Counted from the stretch's first letter, positions 38,819 through 48,628 are shown. The stretch is DNA of 52,500 nucleotides from Thermoplasmata archaeon (GCA_021810045.1 JAJZJR010000013.1:1-52500); one strand, 5' to 3'. Notes: generated by a model not told the origin, from the sequence alone. Translations and numbers: made by a program.

Positions 38819-41230
38819 TCAGAACAACCGTGACTGCATCGCACCATCTCCCTCGGCCGGAGAGTCCTTTTTCCTTACAGGGGAACCTGATGCAGGTTCT
38901 CCTTCAGTGAACTGGAACAGGCTTGCCTGATTGTTCTTATTGAATCCGTAGTCCTCGGCAATACCCTCAAGAACACGGTCAAGGGTCTCCTCCACTCTTC
39001 TTGCATAGTATTCCCAGTCTGGCTTGAACTGGAACTCTGATCCGTCTATGTAGGGTTCAACCTCCTGTGGGGATTTCTTGCTGTTTGTTACAATCCAAGA
39101 GACTTTCATTCCGGGTATGAATGTCTCACCCTGCTCAATCAGCTTCCTGGCAATCCGTACGTTTGCCAGAGACTTTTCATCCTTGTACTGGTCAAACTGC
39201 TTCACCGTTCTTGAGATAACCAGGCTCTCGATATTGATGGATGAATCTCCTCTTCTGACCAGCTCCAGGGTCTGGTTTCTGTAATTCACTGCCCCTTCAA
39301 TATCTCTGTTTAGAACGTAGTCAAACACCTTGGAGAGAGACTGACTCTGCAAATCGAAAGAATCGGTCCTGCGAACTTCATAACCTCTCACGAGAACCTC
39401 GCCATTCTGGGCTTCCGGGTAAACTATACGTCCTGCATAACGCTTCTTGGCACCATGCGAGAACAGTGGATCCATTACCTTTTCAAATTCGAGTATCACT
39501 CCTGCCTCGGATGACAGCCTGTCACTGAGTTCCTGACCGACCTGGGCAGCTTCCTTGTGGCTGGCAGCCCCTGATTCTATGAAAATGCTGTCGGTATCAC
39601 CGTAAATCACCTTGTAGTTCTCATCCTTCAGTTTATCTATGAGAGATTTGATCGTTGTCCTGGCATATGCAGTAACAGCACTCCCGATCTCAAGGTTTGT
39701 GAACCTCCAGAATGATGATGCGAGAACGCCATAGAATGTGTTCATGAGTATCTTTATGGCACCCTGGACTCCATCATAGTAGTCCTTCTCCTCCGGGGAA
39801 GAGGCAGCCTTCATCATTTTCTTGACATTATCCCTCTCGTCCATAAGTTCCCTCAGTAACCTTGGAACCAGCCCTTCCCTGTGTTCCTTATCAAGGAACC
39901 TGACACCATTTGGAGCCTCTATCTGGCCCCTGGGATCAAAGGTTGTGAAACATATGTTGTACTTCATAATCATGGAAGGATACATGCTCTTGAAGTCCAG
40001 TACCACAACATTGTCATATATACCGGCACCAATGCTGTGTACATATCCGCCTTCAATTTGTGCTGCTTTAAGGCTTCTTGCTGTCATGGGAACCCCTATA
40101 TTCTCACGATCTGCCTTTCTTATAAGCAGAGAGTCCACATAATTGCTGGTTCCACCGTTGGTAACATCATCAAGGGGCAACTTTGTAACTGTGCTCATGA
40201 ACATGTTTCTGTCCAGGAGCCTGATCTTGTTGAATATCTGAAGTGTAAGATCAGCATCCTTGATACAGTACTGTATAACTTCCTCAGGACGGTTCTGGAA
40301 TTCCTCCTCGATCTTTAGCCTGTTTATGTTATCCTTTCCTTCTCCGAGCAGTTCCTTAGCCACATAATTAAGCGTTTCATGCTTGGGGTGCAGTATTTTC
40401 TTTACGCCCCACCATGTGTCAGCAATAATGCGTCCATGCATTCTCCAATACTGACCCTGTACCCTGTGGGGTTCCTCAAAATCCCTTCCTATTCTGAATG
40501 GAATCCTGTAAAGGCCCATCCGGTATTTTACCACCGGAAGATCATAACCATCAATGTTGTATCCCGTAATCACATCCGGATCCTTTGCTGTAACGAGCTT
40601 GTTGAAACCCCAGAGGATGTCTTCTTCACTGCCTCTTATTGCACCTTTTTCCCAGTTTGTTCCATCGAATATTGAATACCCGATAACCAGAATCTGCCCG
40701 TACTGTTCATTGTTCTGGGTCTGTATGGCATTTTCAATATCGAAGCTCAGAATCTTAAGCGGGGGGTTGAAATCCGGTACATTTCTGATTTCATTTATCT
40801 TAATTACGATGTCAGTGGTGAATCGCTTCTTTTCTTCCTCCAGCTCTTCCCCTTCAATTTCCACACAGGAACCAAGATCCTTGTCATAAATGAATCTGTG
40901 ATGAAACGGAATGTCAGCAGCCATCACTCCGAATTTTCTTCCGCATTTTTCCCTAAGCTGCGGCACCATCCAGGGTGATTTGACGTAGATACGTTTCACA
41001 TCCTTCTCTGTCCCCTGGACCCAGAGCTTCTTATCCTCAAACCTGACAAATTCCTCGTCAGCCTTATACATACTCAGGCACGCCTCGCTTGGTTCAACCA
41101 GATCGAAATAAGGCTGGAATCCGAAGTAAAGTGCAGTTACTGATTTTCCATCCTGGGTTCGGCCGAATAGCTCCACGGCCACATCCTTGCGTCTGTAAGA
41201 GGCCACAAGGATACGCATCTTGACATTCAT
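38819..41230 (-). CDS. B-family DNA polymerase
   Basis: 803 residues from the ATG at 41230 (another ATG at 41218). Exonuclease motifs are SFDIENAIQ (Exo I), GYNIDGYDLP (Exo II) and YCIKDADL (Exo III). Polymerase motifs are DFKSMYPSMIMKYN (A), KILMNTFYGVLAS (B) and VIYGDTDSIFI (C). All metal-binding Asp residues are present, so it should be active with proofreading. Thermoplasmata use it with PolD; here DP1 is encoded at 3859. The C-terminus has QASLFQF, a likely PCNA-binding box, and ends QSRLF. An upstream in-frame extension of about 40 codons is rejected, since an AT-rich box at about 41254 fits the 41230 start. No intein is seen. Confidence 0.93.
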   Translation of the reverse strand: MNVKMRILVASYRRKDVAVELFGRTQDGKSVTALYFGFQPYFDLVEPSEACLSMYKADEEFVRFEDKKLWVQGTEKDVKRIYVKSPWMVPQLREKCGRKFGVMAADIPFHHRFIYDKDLGSCVEIEGEELEEEKKRFTTDIVIKINEIRNVPDFNPPLKILSFDIENAIQTQNNEQYGQILVIGYSIFDGTNWEKGAIRGSEEDILWGFNKLVTAKDPDVITGYNIDGYDLPVVKYRMGLYRIPFRIGRDFEEPHRVQGQYWRMHGRIIADTWWGVKKILHPKHETLNYVAKELLGEGKDNINRLKIEEEFQNRPEEVIQYCIKDADLTLQIFNKIRLLDRNMFMSTVTKLPLDDVTNGGTSNYVDSLLIRKADRENIGVPMTARSLKAAQIEGGYVHSIGAGIYDNVVVLDFKSMYPSMIMKYNICFTTFDPRGQIEAPNGVRFLDKEHREGLVPRLLRELMDERDNVKKMMKAASSPEEKDYYDGVQGAIKILMNTFYGVLASSFWRFTNLEIGSAVTAYARTTIKSLIDKLKDENYKVIYGDTDSIFIESGAASHKEAAQVGQELSDRLSSEAGVILEFEKVMDPLFSHGAKKRYAGRIVYPEAQNGEVLVRGYEVRRTDSFDLQSQSLSKVFDYVLNRDIEGAVNYRNQTLELVRRGDSSINIESLVISRTVKQFDQYKDEKSLANVRIARKLIEQGETFIPGMKVSWIVTNSKKSPQEVEPYIDGSEFQFKPDWEYYARRVEETLDRVLEGIAEDYGFNKNNQASLFQFTEGEPASGSPVRKKDSPAEGDGAMQSRLF

Positions 41231-41328
41231 GTTGCCATAACATTGAGTTGTAGGTTTTAATGTCTTCGAAATTTTACCATGGCATGCTGCAAAAAGTTGA
41301 TGCCCTGATGACTGACAAGTAATTTTCC

Positions 41329-41361
41329 TTGCAACTGTATGTAGTTGCAAAGGTTATATAA
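41329..41361 (+). promoter_or_regulatory. Promoter of glyA with an inverted repeat on the BRE side
   Basis: TTGCAACT at 41329-41336 and AGTTGCAA at 41343-41350 form a perfect 8-6-8 inverted repeat that abuts the TATA box GGTTATATAAT (41352-41361). A repressor or activator there would sit on the TFB contact site. The predicted transcript starts near 41387 and has a leader of about 40 bases with two T-runs and a GGGAGAGA ribosome-binding site six bases before the ATG. Confidence 0.55.
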
Positions 41362-41426
41362 TCGGTTAACAATTGATTTGCCGTGGAGATTCTTTTTTTG
41401 GATTTTTTTGAAGGGAGAGATGCCCA

Positions 41427-42605
41427 ATGAGTGAAATTTTAAAACTGGTGGAACAGCATAATAGGTATAGGTCAGAAACTCTGAATTTGCAGGCTTCCGA
41501 GAATGTTCTCAGCCCGGATGTGAGAACAGCCATGGCTTCCGACCTTGGTTCAAGGTATTCTCTTGTAATGAATGACCACGATGCATATGGTGGAACCAGA
41601 TACACTCAGGAAATCCTGGAAAAGACCATGGAACTGACCGCCAGAGTGTACAGGGCCAAGTATGCAGAGGTTAGACCAACTGGAGGCCACATAGCTTCCC
41701 AGGTAGTTCTTCTTTCCCTTATGCAGAAAAAGGGAAACTTGATGTCAATACCTGAAAAATACGGTGGTTACACCGGATACCAGAATGGATATCTTCCTCA
41801 GATGTTTGGCCTGCAGAATTATGATATCCCGTACAATCACGAAACCCAGGAAATAGACCTTGAAAAGACAGAGAAAGCAATGAAGTCTTCAAGTCCTTCT
41901 CTTTTAATACTGGGGCAGTCATTCTTTATGAGGCATTATGATCTGAAGCCTATCAGGGAACTCTGTGACAAATATGACTGTATTCTTGCATATGATGGTT
42001 CTCATGTAATGGGACTTATTGCAGGAGGGGCTTTCCAGCAGGATGCACTTGATTACTGTGATGTTCTTTTCGGATCCACACATAAAACATTTTTTGGTCC
42101 TCAGGGCGGCATAATCCTTACAAATGACGAAGATCTAATGAACAGGTTCAGAAAGAATCTCACATGGAGAACCATGGATAATTTCCACCCCTCAAGGGTT
42201 GCAGCCCTTGGAGTTGCAATGGAGGAGATGAATAACCATGGAAGGGAGTATGCCCACTGGGTCGTAAAGAACTCCAAATCACTTGGCAAACTGATATCAG
42301 AGGGCGAAGTAAAGGCGCTGTATGCCCCATGGTATTCGGAGACACACCAGGTTGCACTTGCCTCATACTCCCTTGAGAGAAGGAAACTGGACTTCAGGAG
42401 GTTTAGCGAATTGCTCGAGAAGAACAGGATTATTATAGACAGGGAAGGAAGAGTAGGAACCGCCGAAATAACAAGAATGGGAGTTACCGATATGAAGAAA
42501 GTTGCGGATTTTATCAACAGGGCTGTAGAAGGGCAGGATGTATCAAAAGAAGTACAGGAATACGTTTCAGGTCTGAAGCTGTCCTACTGGGGTGAACCTG
42601 AGTGA
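41427..42605 (+). CDS. glyA: Serine hydroxymethyltransferase-like protein
   Basis: 392 residues, a short divergent SHMT. The N-terminus LNLQASENVLSPDVRTAMASDL matches SHMT, as does GTRYTQEILEKTME. PLP binding: D190 and H193 in AYDGSHVMG and Lys220 in GSTHKTFFGPQGG. The SHMT loop with the family tyrosine is present (GGYTGYQNG). The start is set by a GGGAGAGA ribosome-binding site six bases upstream; a four-codon frame (ATG CCC AAT GAG TGA, 41420-41434) overlaps it. It makes glycine and a one-carbon unit. Its last four bases overlap the GTG of the CBS protein gene. Confidence 0.82.
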   Translation: MSEILKLVEQHNRYRSETLNLQASENVLSPDVRTAMASDLGSRYSLVMNDHDAYGGTRYTQEILEKTMELTARVYRAKYAEVRPTGGHIASQVVLLSLMQKKGNLMSIPEKYGGYTGYQNGYLPQMFGLQNYDIPYNHETQEIDLEKTEKAMKSSSPSLLILGQSFFMRHYDLKPIRELCDKYDCILAYDGSHVMGLIAGGAFQQDALDYCDVLFGSTHKTFFGPQGGIILTNDEDLMNRFRKNLTWRTMDNFHPSRVAALGVAMEEMNNHGREYAHWVVKNSKSLGKLISEGEVKALYAPWYSETHQVALASYSLERRKLDFRRFSELLEKNRIIIDREGRVGTAEITRMGVTDMKKVADFINRAVEGQDVSKEVQEYVSGLKLSYWGEPE

Positions 42606-43702
42606 AAGTCTCAGAAATAATGACCGCCAGGAACCTTGTTACTATACCTGCAACATCAACTGTTGCAGATGCCCTTTCCAAAATGAGGAGTACGGGAATA
42701 CACCAGGTCCCGATACTGAATGGAAAGCGATACTCAGGAATGCTTAGCTACAGGGAAATTTTAAGGAGAAGAAGCATAAGAAGCAATTCGAAGGTTGAAA
42801 CTTTCATGATCAAGACTGCAAAGCTCACACCGAACACGGATGTCAAATCTGCTGTGAAGCTTCTTATTGACAGCGGCCTGGCTGCTCTACCTGTTGTTGA
42901 AGCGGGACATCTGGCTGGCATACTGTCAAGAACAGATATCCTCAAAAATCTCTCAAAGGTTGTACCTTCATTCGATATGAAATGCTTTGAGGTAATGTCA
43001 TCAGATCCAGTTGTAATCCAGGATGATGAGCCCCTGCACAGAGCTCTTGAGAAATTCCGGTCACTGGATGAATCAGAAATGCCTGTTGTTTCCCCGGCAG
43101 GGAAATTCACAGGAATATTGAGGGTTGACCAGATTTCTCATGAAATGCTTCTCAATTCCACAGAAAGAGTTACGACCGGAGAGGTAATAGGAGAGGCAGA
43201 AAAGGCAAAAGTCAACATCGGCTCACTGGGGCTCAAAAATATCAGTGCTGAGCCGGACATGCCGGTGGACAAATGCGCCTCCATTCTTGTGGAAAACAAG
43301 ATTAGGGCCATTCCGGTTGTTGACAGTTCCAACAAAGTTGTTGGCGTGATTGATTCTTCAGACATAATTGGAGTCATTGACACTGGAGGAAGCAGGGATG
43401 GAGTGCTGATCCAGGTTTCAGGCCTTGAGCCATGGGATGATGACCTTTATGACATAATTTACCACAATGCCAGCAAACTCGTTTCCAGACTTCCCATGCT
43501 AGCAGGAATAAAGGGGGGCCACTTTGATTTTCACGTAGCCAAATACCACAGTGAGGGAAGAACAAAATATTCAGTGAGAACAAGACTTGCCGGAGGAAGT
43601 CTAAACATGGTCATAAATGATCATGACTGGAACTTTGGAAAGTGTGTAGATCGCATTATGGAAACTTATGAAAACCGTTTGTCCAAAAGGAGGGACAAAT
43701 AA
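42602..43702 (+). CDS. Four-CBS-domain protein
   Basis: 366 residues with four CBS domains in two tandem pairs (about 1-130 and 130-270) followed by a C-terminal region (about 270-360) that begins GVLIQVSGLEPWDDD. CBS pairs bind adenine nucleotides or S-adenosylmethionine and act as sensors. The C-terminal part resembles a small fold seen after CBS domains in archaeal proteins; its function is unknown. The GTG start overlaps the SHMT stop by four bases (GTGA), so translation is coupled and it may regulate that enzyme. The tldD gene begins four bases after its stop. Confidence 0.8.
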   Translation: MKVSEIMTARNLVTIPATSTVADALSKMRSTGIHQVPILNGKRYSGMLSYREILRRRSIRSNSKVETFMIKTAKLTPNTDVKSAVKLLIDSGLAALPVVEAGHLAGILSRTDILKNLSKVVPSFDMKCFEVMSSDPVVIQDDEPLHRALEKFRSLDESEMPVVSPAGKFTGILRVDQISHEMLLNSTERVTTGEVIGEAEKAKVNIGSLGLKNISAEPDMPVDKCASILVENKIRAIPVVDSSNKVVGVIDSSDIIGVIDTGGSRDGVLIQVSGLEPWDDDLYDIIYHNASKLVSRLPMLAGIKGGHFDFHVAKYHSEGRTKYSVRTRLAGGSLNMVINDHDWNFGKCVDRIMETYENRLSKRRDK

Positions 43703-43705
43703 TCC

Positions 43706-45091
43706 ATGGATGGGGACCTCATCCATAAAATCCTGGATTATGCTTCATCCAAATCAGCATATGCTGAAGTCAGGTATATGGGCCTCTCCGTAAATCAGCT
43801 CGGTTTCAGGAATGGTGAATTTCAAGGTCTTAGTTTCTCCTCGGAACAGGGCTACGCAATAAGGGTTTTGAACAGATCAATCAGCATGGGTTTCAGTAAT
43901 TCAAGTGACTGGAACAAAGTGAAGGGGGTCGTTGACAGGGCCATAGAAAAATCAAATTTTGAAGGGAAGAACCAGATATATCAGGGAAAGGCCATCAAAG
44001 ACAGCTGGAAAGTCAATGTAAGAAAGAAGGTAGAAGATTTCTCAATTGAGGACAAGGTATCCATAATCAAGGAAAATGATTCTGTCATGGAATCATCAGG
44101 TGCCTCAGTACGGGTAAATTCACTGACTGACAAGCGCATAAAGCAAATGTACGTAAACTCCATTGGATCCGAGATACAGGGAGATATCTCCAGGATCAAT
44201 TACTTCTACCTTGTTGGTGTTATTGAAGACGGCGAATTTGAACAGTCCGTGGAGCAATACGGCTCCTCATCAGGTTTTGAATATATAGATGGGCTCAGCC
44301 TGCCTGAACGCATAGAACAGGACATAAATGATCTTCATGAGTCAGCAGCTGCACCAAGAATAAATCCAGGCAAATTTGATATTATTGTTGGACCGGAAAT
44401 CTCTGGCATTGTTGCTCATGAATCCTGTGGACATCCTACCGAATATGACAGAATAAACGGGAGGGAGGGAGCACTTGCAGGAGAATCGTTTCTCACAGGC
44501 AGGAAGTTGCCCATGAAGATTGGTTCCCCTGCAGTCAATGTGGTAGATGACCCTTCGATGGAAGGAAGTTTCGGGTATTACACATATGACGATGAGGGTA
44601 TACCTTCTCGGAAGAGATATCTGTACAAAAATGGAGAAACGAACGAGTTCATTCTGAACCGGGAAAGTGCTGCACACCTGGGAACGGAATCCAACGCAGG
44701 AGGAAGATCCGCGTCCTGGGACATGGAACCTCTTGCAAGGATGAGTACAACTTACATTGAACCTGGAGAATACAAGTTTGACGAGTTGTTTGCCGGAATC
44801 AGGAGAGGAGTGTACATCAATTCATTTACTGAATGGAATATTGATGACATCAGATTCAACGAGAAATATGTTGGTAAAGAAGCATATTTCATTACAAATG
44901 GTGATATTTCCGGGAGAGTAAGGAGGCCTGTCATTGAAACAAACACCATCAAGTTCTACAGTTCCGTGGACGCTGTTGCAAATGATCTGGAGTTCAATGC
45001 CGGAACGTGTGGAAAGGGTGATCCAATGCAGGGCGTGGATGTCTGGATGGGCGGCCCGCATATGAGGCTCAGGGAGGTCTATCTCCAATGA
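43706..45091 (+). CDS. tldD: TldD metalloprotease
   Basis: 461 residues. The active-site motif HESCGH (about 236-241 in GIVAHESCGHPTEYD) gives the HExxxH zinc site of TldD. The C-terminal region has DVWMGGPHMRLREVYLQ, the family's zinc-site completion. TldD pairs with TldE to form a heterodimer that degrades or matures small, unfolded peptides; in bacteria it processes microcin and PQQ precursors. Its stop overlaps the ATG of tldE by four bases (45088-45091). The gene follows the CBS protein by four bases, so it belongs to the same transcription unit as glyA. Confidence 0.93.
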   Translation: MDGDLIHKILDYASSKSAYAEVRYMGLSVNQLGFRNGEFQGLSFSSEQGYAIRVLNRSISMGFSNSSDWNKVKGVVDRAIEKSNFEGKNQIYQGKAIKDSWKVNVRKKVEDFSIEDKVSIIKENDSVMESSGASVRVNSLTDKRIKQMYVNSIGSEIQGDISRINYFYLVGVIEDGEFEQSVEQYGSSSGFEYIDGLSLPERIEQDINDLHESAAAPRINPGKFDIIVGPEISGIVAHESCGHPTEYDRINGREGALAGESFLTGRKLPMKIGSPAVNVVDDPSMEGSFGYYTYDDEGIPSRKRYLYKNGETNEFILNRESAAHLGTESNAGGRSASWDMEPLARMSTTYIEPGEYKFDELFAGIRRGVYINSFTEWNIDDIRFNEKYVGKEAYFITNGDISGRVRRPVIETNTIKFYSSVDAVANDLEFNAGTCGKGDPMQGVDVWMGGPHMRLREVYLQ

Positions 45092-46398
45092 GCGATTTTG
45101 ATCTTGATCATATCCTGAAAAAACTCAAAGAAAAAGGCTTCGACGATTATGCCTTAGAGCTTTTTTCTTCACAGACCGAACAGGTAAGGTTTTCAGGAAA
45201 CAGCGAAGATCTTTATAACAATTGGAACCAGACAACACTGGTTATCTTTGCATCCAGGAAACAGAGGGTCGTTTCCACCACCGTACGGGACCCGGCAAGT
45301 CTGGATTCCAGTATACAACTTCTCTGGGATCTTTCAGGAAAGATTCCGAACAACCCTGCTTTCCAAGGTATAAATCCTGATAAACAGAAAAGGTATGGCA
45401 ACAGGAAGTTGAAGGGACAGGACTACGATCTTCAGGATTTTGCCACCACACTTATCAACTCTGCACTGGAATCAGGAGCAGAAAGAACCGCAGGCATTGT
45501 TTACAACAGGAAACACAACATAACCGTAAAAACCGAGTATAACCAGTGCTCATATACCACAGGTGGACTTGAGGCGGTAATAAGGTCATTCAAGGGAAAC
45601 AGTTCAGGCCAGGAAGCCAGGCACTTTGGCCTTTCAACAAAAGTTGATTCCTCTATGATTGCAGAAATAGGAAGAGAATCCTCTGAGCCATTGAACCACA
45701 ATAATACCCCCATAAGCATAGAGCCCGGAAAATTTGACGTGATTATGTCCCCATATGTTATTGGAAACCTGATTTCCAACAGTTCTGATTTTCTTTCATA
45801 CTATTCCGTTGAAAGCAGTTTAAGCTGCTTTGCAGACTCTCTGAACAAAGATGTATCCAGTAAGGAATTCACCCTTGTTGATGATCCTTTGGATTCAAGC
45901 GGCGTTGGATTCAGGGCGTGCGATGATGAGGCAACAGCTACCAGAAAAAATACCCTGATTGAAAATGGGGTGTTGAAAGGATTCATGCATTCATATTCAA
46001 CTTCCCGGCACGCACAAACTGCAACGACCGGAAACGCAGGAATAATCACTCCTCATGCCTGGCAACTTAAGATACTACCCGGGAAGAAATCCATCGAAGA
46101 AATCATGTTAGAAATGGATGAGGGTTTATTGATCAATAACTGCTGGTATACCAGATACCAGGATTACAGGAATGCTGTTTTCTCAACTGTCCCCAGAGAT
46201 GGTGTTTTTTATGTGAAAAATGGCGAAATACAAGGTCTTGTTTCAGGAATAAGGATAAGTGATTCGATTCCAAATGTCCTTAGAAACGTTGCGGATATTT
46301 CCAGAGAAACAAAGAATGTAAAATGGTGGGAAGAAATTTCTGCTTCATCCATGCCATATGTCCTATCTAAAAAAATTGGGATATCAAGAGCTTTCTGA
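45088..46398 (+). CDS. tldE: TldE/PmbA-like partner of TldD
   Basis: 436 residues, homologous to TldD over most of its length but without the HExxxH motif: the corresponding region (PYVIGNLISNSSDFL) has no zinc ligands. It is thus the inactive partner that shapes the substrate channel of the heterodimer. Family marks are SGVGFRACDDEATATRKNTLIENG and STSRHAQTATTGNA, and VPRDGVFYVKNGEIQG near the end. ATG start shares four bases with the tldD stop. The gene ends at 46398 and no further gene follows on this strand. Confidence 0.9.
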   Translation: MSDFDLDHILKKLKEKGFDDYALELFSSQTEQVRFSGNSEDLYNNWNQTTLVIFASRKQRVVSTTVRDPASLDSSIQLLWDLSGKIPNNPAFQGINPDKQKRYGNRKLKGQDYDLQDFATTLINSALESGAERTAGIVYNRKHNITVKTEYNQCSYTTGGLEAVIRSFKGNSSGQEARHFGLSTKVDSSMIAEIGRESSEPLNHNNTPISIEPGKFDVIMSPYVIGNLISNSSDFLSYYSVESSLSCFADSLNKDVSSKEFTLVDDPLDSSGVGFRACDDEATATRKNTLIENGVLKGFMHSYSTSRHAQTATTGNAGIITPHAWQLKILPGKKSIEEIMLEMDEGLLINNCWYTRYQDYRNAVFSTVPRDGVFYVKNGEIQGLVSGIRISDSIPNVLRNVADISRETKNVKWWEEISASSMPYVLSKKIGISRAF

Positions 46399-46548
46399 TT
46401 CGACTGGAATTTAACATCCTTTGAAGGGAAAATGTCGTAGACACTGTGAATCCAGGCGAGATTCTGGGTCTTTTTTGCGTCTTAATAAATTCTGGTTCAT
46501 CCTAGAAATGTGTGGGTATTTTTATCCACATTTACGTTATATTTTCAA

Positions 46549-46760
46549 TGCAGGATGCCAAACAGATTTATTCCCAGCTCCTTGAGCTGAAATATCCATG
46601 GAAGGTTAACCAGGTTTCCTTGGATCCGAAGGAGCAAAGCTCCCGTGTCCCGAGTGCAGGAAAGGAGTGCATGGTCTACGATCACCTTGGAGAAAGGATG
46701 TGGAGGGATCTTGACAGCATTGGGTTCAGGACCTGCATATGGAAATTTTCATGTTGGTAG
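46549..46760 (+). pseudogene. ISL3-family transposase remnant (frameshifted, truncated)
   Basis: A broken copy of an ISL3 transposase N-terminus. One frame gives YPWKVNQVSLDPKE, a second gives EGAKLPCPECRK (the first half of the zinc finger), and the first frame resumes with GKECMVYDHLGERMWRDLDSIGFRTCIW. In an intact protein these would follow each other, so an internal stretch of about ten or more codons was lost and an extra base lies near 46663. The usual remainder (about 300 codons with the catalytic DDE residues) is missing. It is bounded by the tldE end and the APC permease. I see no clear terminal inverted repeats. Confidence 0.65.
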
Positions 46761-46930
46761 TACAGACATGATGATCAGCATTCCATGCTGGAGGTACTTC
46801 GTATAAAATTATGGTAGTTAATAATTCTATGAGGATGATGGCGCCCATATACCGGAAAAACAATCATTAGAAGAGAATTTTCAGCTGGGCAAAATGTTAA
46901 AGTTCGTCAATCTAGATAAAAAATTAAATA

Positions 46931-46945
46931 CCCCAAAAAATGGGG
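46931..46945 (-). terminator. Hairpin plus T-run after the APC permease
   Basis: On the minus strand CCCC-ATTTTTT-GGGG is followed by TATTTAATTTTTT, 10 bases past the stop codon of the permease gene. It is a short stem but G+C only, with a long T-rich tail. Confidence 0.45.
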
Positions 46946-46954
46946 AAAAGGTTT

Positions 46955-48628
46955 TTACTGTTTCTCTGCAACAGAATCTAAAGGCATTTCAGCGGGAGTT
47001 CCTTCTGTTGCCATATTCTTGTATGGATCTGTCCATTCCTTGTGAGAAAACTGCTCCTTGAATCCTGAAAGTATTCCCCATGGATAGAAGACAGCTATTG
47101 TAACTATAAGCACTATGATTGTGCCTTCCAGATAGCTGAATATCTGTGGAAACTGTGATGCCTTCAGACCATCGTTGCTGGTTGCAGTCATGAACAATGC
47201 AAACGCAATGTATAACACATACCATATTGCATTCTTTGCACCAATCTTTACGCGAGAAATAGCACCGAATATGATCGAACCGGCCGCTATAAGAATCACA
47301 GCATAAGAGAGTGATGTGAAGCCTGTCCAGAATACAATCAGGGAACCAAGTCCCATTGCCGCTGGTGCGAAAAACCACATACCCCTGACTTTATCCTTGT
47401 CCTGGGTGATTCCCTGTCTTCTAGTTACCATCAATGCAACTGGCGTGGATACGAGCCCTATGTATCCGGCTGCGGTAGCATCATCGATGAAAGTATAAAT
47501 GCTTGGAACAGGAGCAGCAACAAATACCACGATTGCCCCAACTATTGCGAAAATAACCAGGGACACCACAGGAATTGCATGTTTCGGGTTGATGTTCTTA
47601 AGGCTCTTGTGGATGTATCCAGATCTTCCCATTGAGAATAGAACCCTCGTACCACTGCCAAGATAGATATACCCTGTCACAAATGGTGCAAGAAGTCCTG
47701 TAACAACTGCTGCTATGAATACATAGAATGACCCACTGTCTTTGCTGAAAACAAAGAATGGGTTCTGGCCGTTAAGAGTTGAGCCTTTTGCCGTAAGTGC
47801 ACTGAAGTGCCCAACCGGAGTTCCCAGTGCGGACCAGTTTGTTCCCATAAGAATGGCAACTGCAACACCAATGTAAATAAGTGACTCAATTATGATTGTC
47901 AGGAAAATTGCCTTTGGAACCTTATCCTTTAATTTAGCTTCTTCTGCCAGATCCGGTATTACCCTTGTTGCACCAAAGTCATACATAGCGAATGGCATAA
48001 TGGCAAAGATTGCAGTTCCGCCATATGGCAGGACTCCATTATACGCGTACAGATCCTTATAGTTGAATACCACTGCAATAAGTCCGATAACCAGGGAAAG
48101 ATAGAAAAACAGTTTTACCAGCCCCGTGATCAGAGTCGATTTTCCGAACTGCTTTATACCGAAATAGTTGAATGGTACGAAAGCCAGCAGTAAGGCAACT
48201 CCAGCGAGTACACCATAGTATGTTGGGGCGCCAGCAGATGTCATGAATATAGGATCAAAATAGTTGAATCCCAATAATATGGCAACCACTTCAACTGGAG
48301 GAATAAACAGGTACCAGACAATATCGGCCATGGCGTTGATCATGTTTGTCCATCTGCCATGGGTGTAAATTGTATACCTGGTAGGCCCTCCGGCCTCAGG
48401 ATATACCCTTGAAAGCTCCATGTATGTGAGTCCAAGGAAGGAGTAAATAATAGCACCGAAAATGAATCCAATAATTGCACCTGGTCCAGCTCCGGCTACC
48501 ATTTCTATAGTTCCGAAAAGAGCCCCATTTCCAAGCGATCCAACTACTCCAATAAGGATCAGCTGTGCGAAGGTGAGTTCCTTTCGCAGCTTAGGTCTTT
48601 TTCGTCTACCTTGAATATTCTGTTCCAT
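46955..48628 (-). CDS. APC-superfamily amino acid permease
   Basis: 557 residues, about 12-14 membrane helices. The N-terminus after a basic stretch (GRRKRPKLRKEL) runs FAQLILIGVVGSLGNGALFG, the APC helix-1 unwound region that binds the substrate backbone, then EAGGPTRYTIYTHG. The C-terminal part is longer than in typical APC transporters, by two or more segments. It imports amino acids or related compounds; the substrate is not predictable. Minus-strand AAACTTATAAGT about 25 bases before the ATG acts as TATA box, followed upstream by a very AT-rich 150-base stretch. Transcription ends at the hairpin at 46931-46945. Confidence 0.85.
   Translation of the reverse strand: MEQNIQGRRKRPKLRKELTFAQLILIGVVGSLGNGALFGTIEMVAGAGPGAIIGFIFGAIIYSFLGLTYMELSRVYPEAGGPTRYTIYTHGRWTNMINAMADIVWYLFIPPVEVVAILLGFNYFDPIFMTSAGAPTYYGVLAGVALLLAFVPFNYFGIKQFGKSTLITGLVKLFFYLSLVIGLIAVVFNYKDLYAYNGVLPYGGTAIFAIMPFAMYDFGATRVIPDLAEEAKLKDKVPKAIFLTIIIESLIYIGVAVAILMGTNWSALGTPVGHFSALTAKGSTLNGQNPFFVFSKDSGSFYVFIAAVVTGLLAPFVTGYIYLGSGTRVLFSMGRSGYIHKSLKNINPKHAIPVVSLVIFAIVGAIVVFVAAPVPSIYTFIDDATAAGYIGLVSTPVALMVTRRQGITQDKDKVRGMWFFAPAAMGLGSLIVFWTGFTSLSYAVILIAAGSIIFGAISRVKIGAKNAIWYVLYIAFALFMTATSNDGLKASQFPQIFSYLEGTIIVLIVTIAVFYPWGILSGFKEQFSHKEWTDPYKNMATEGTPAEMPLDSVAEKQ

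Noticed and set aside
46512-46760. Intact 82-residue protein
   Set aside because: Its parts match an ISL3 transposase only when the frame is changed in the middle, so it is a remnant rather than a gene.
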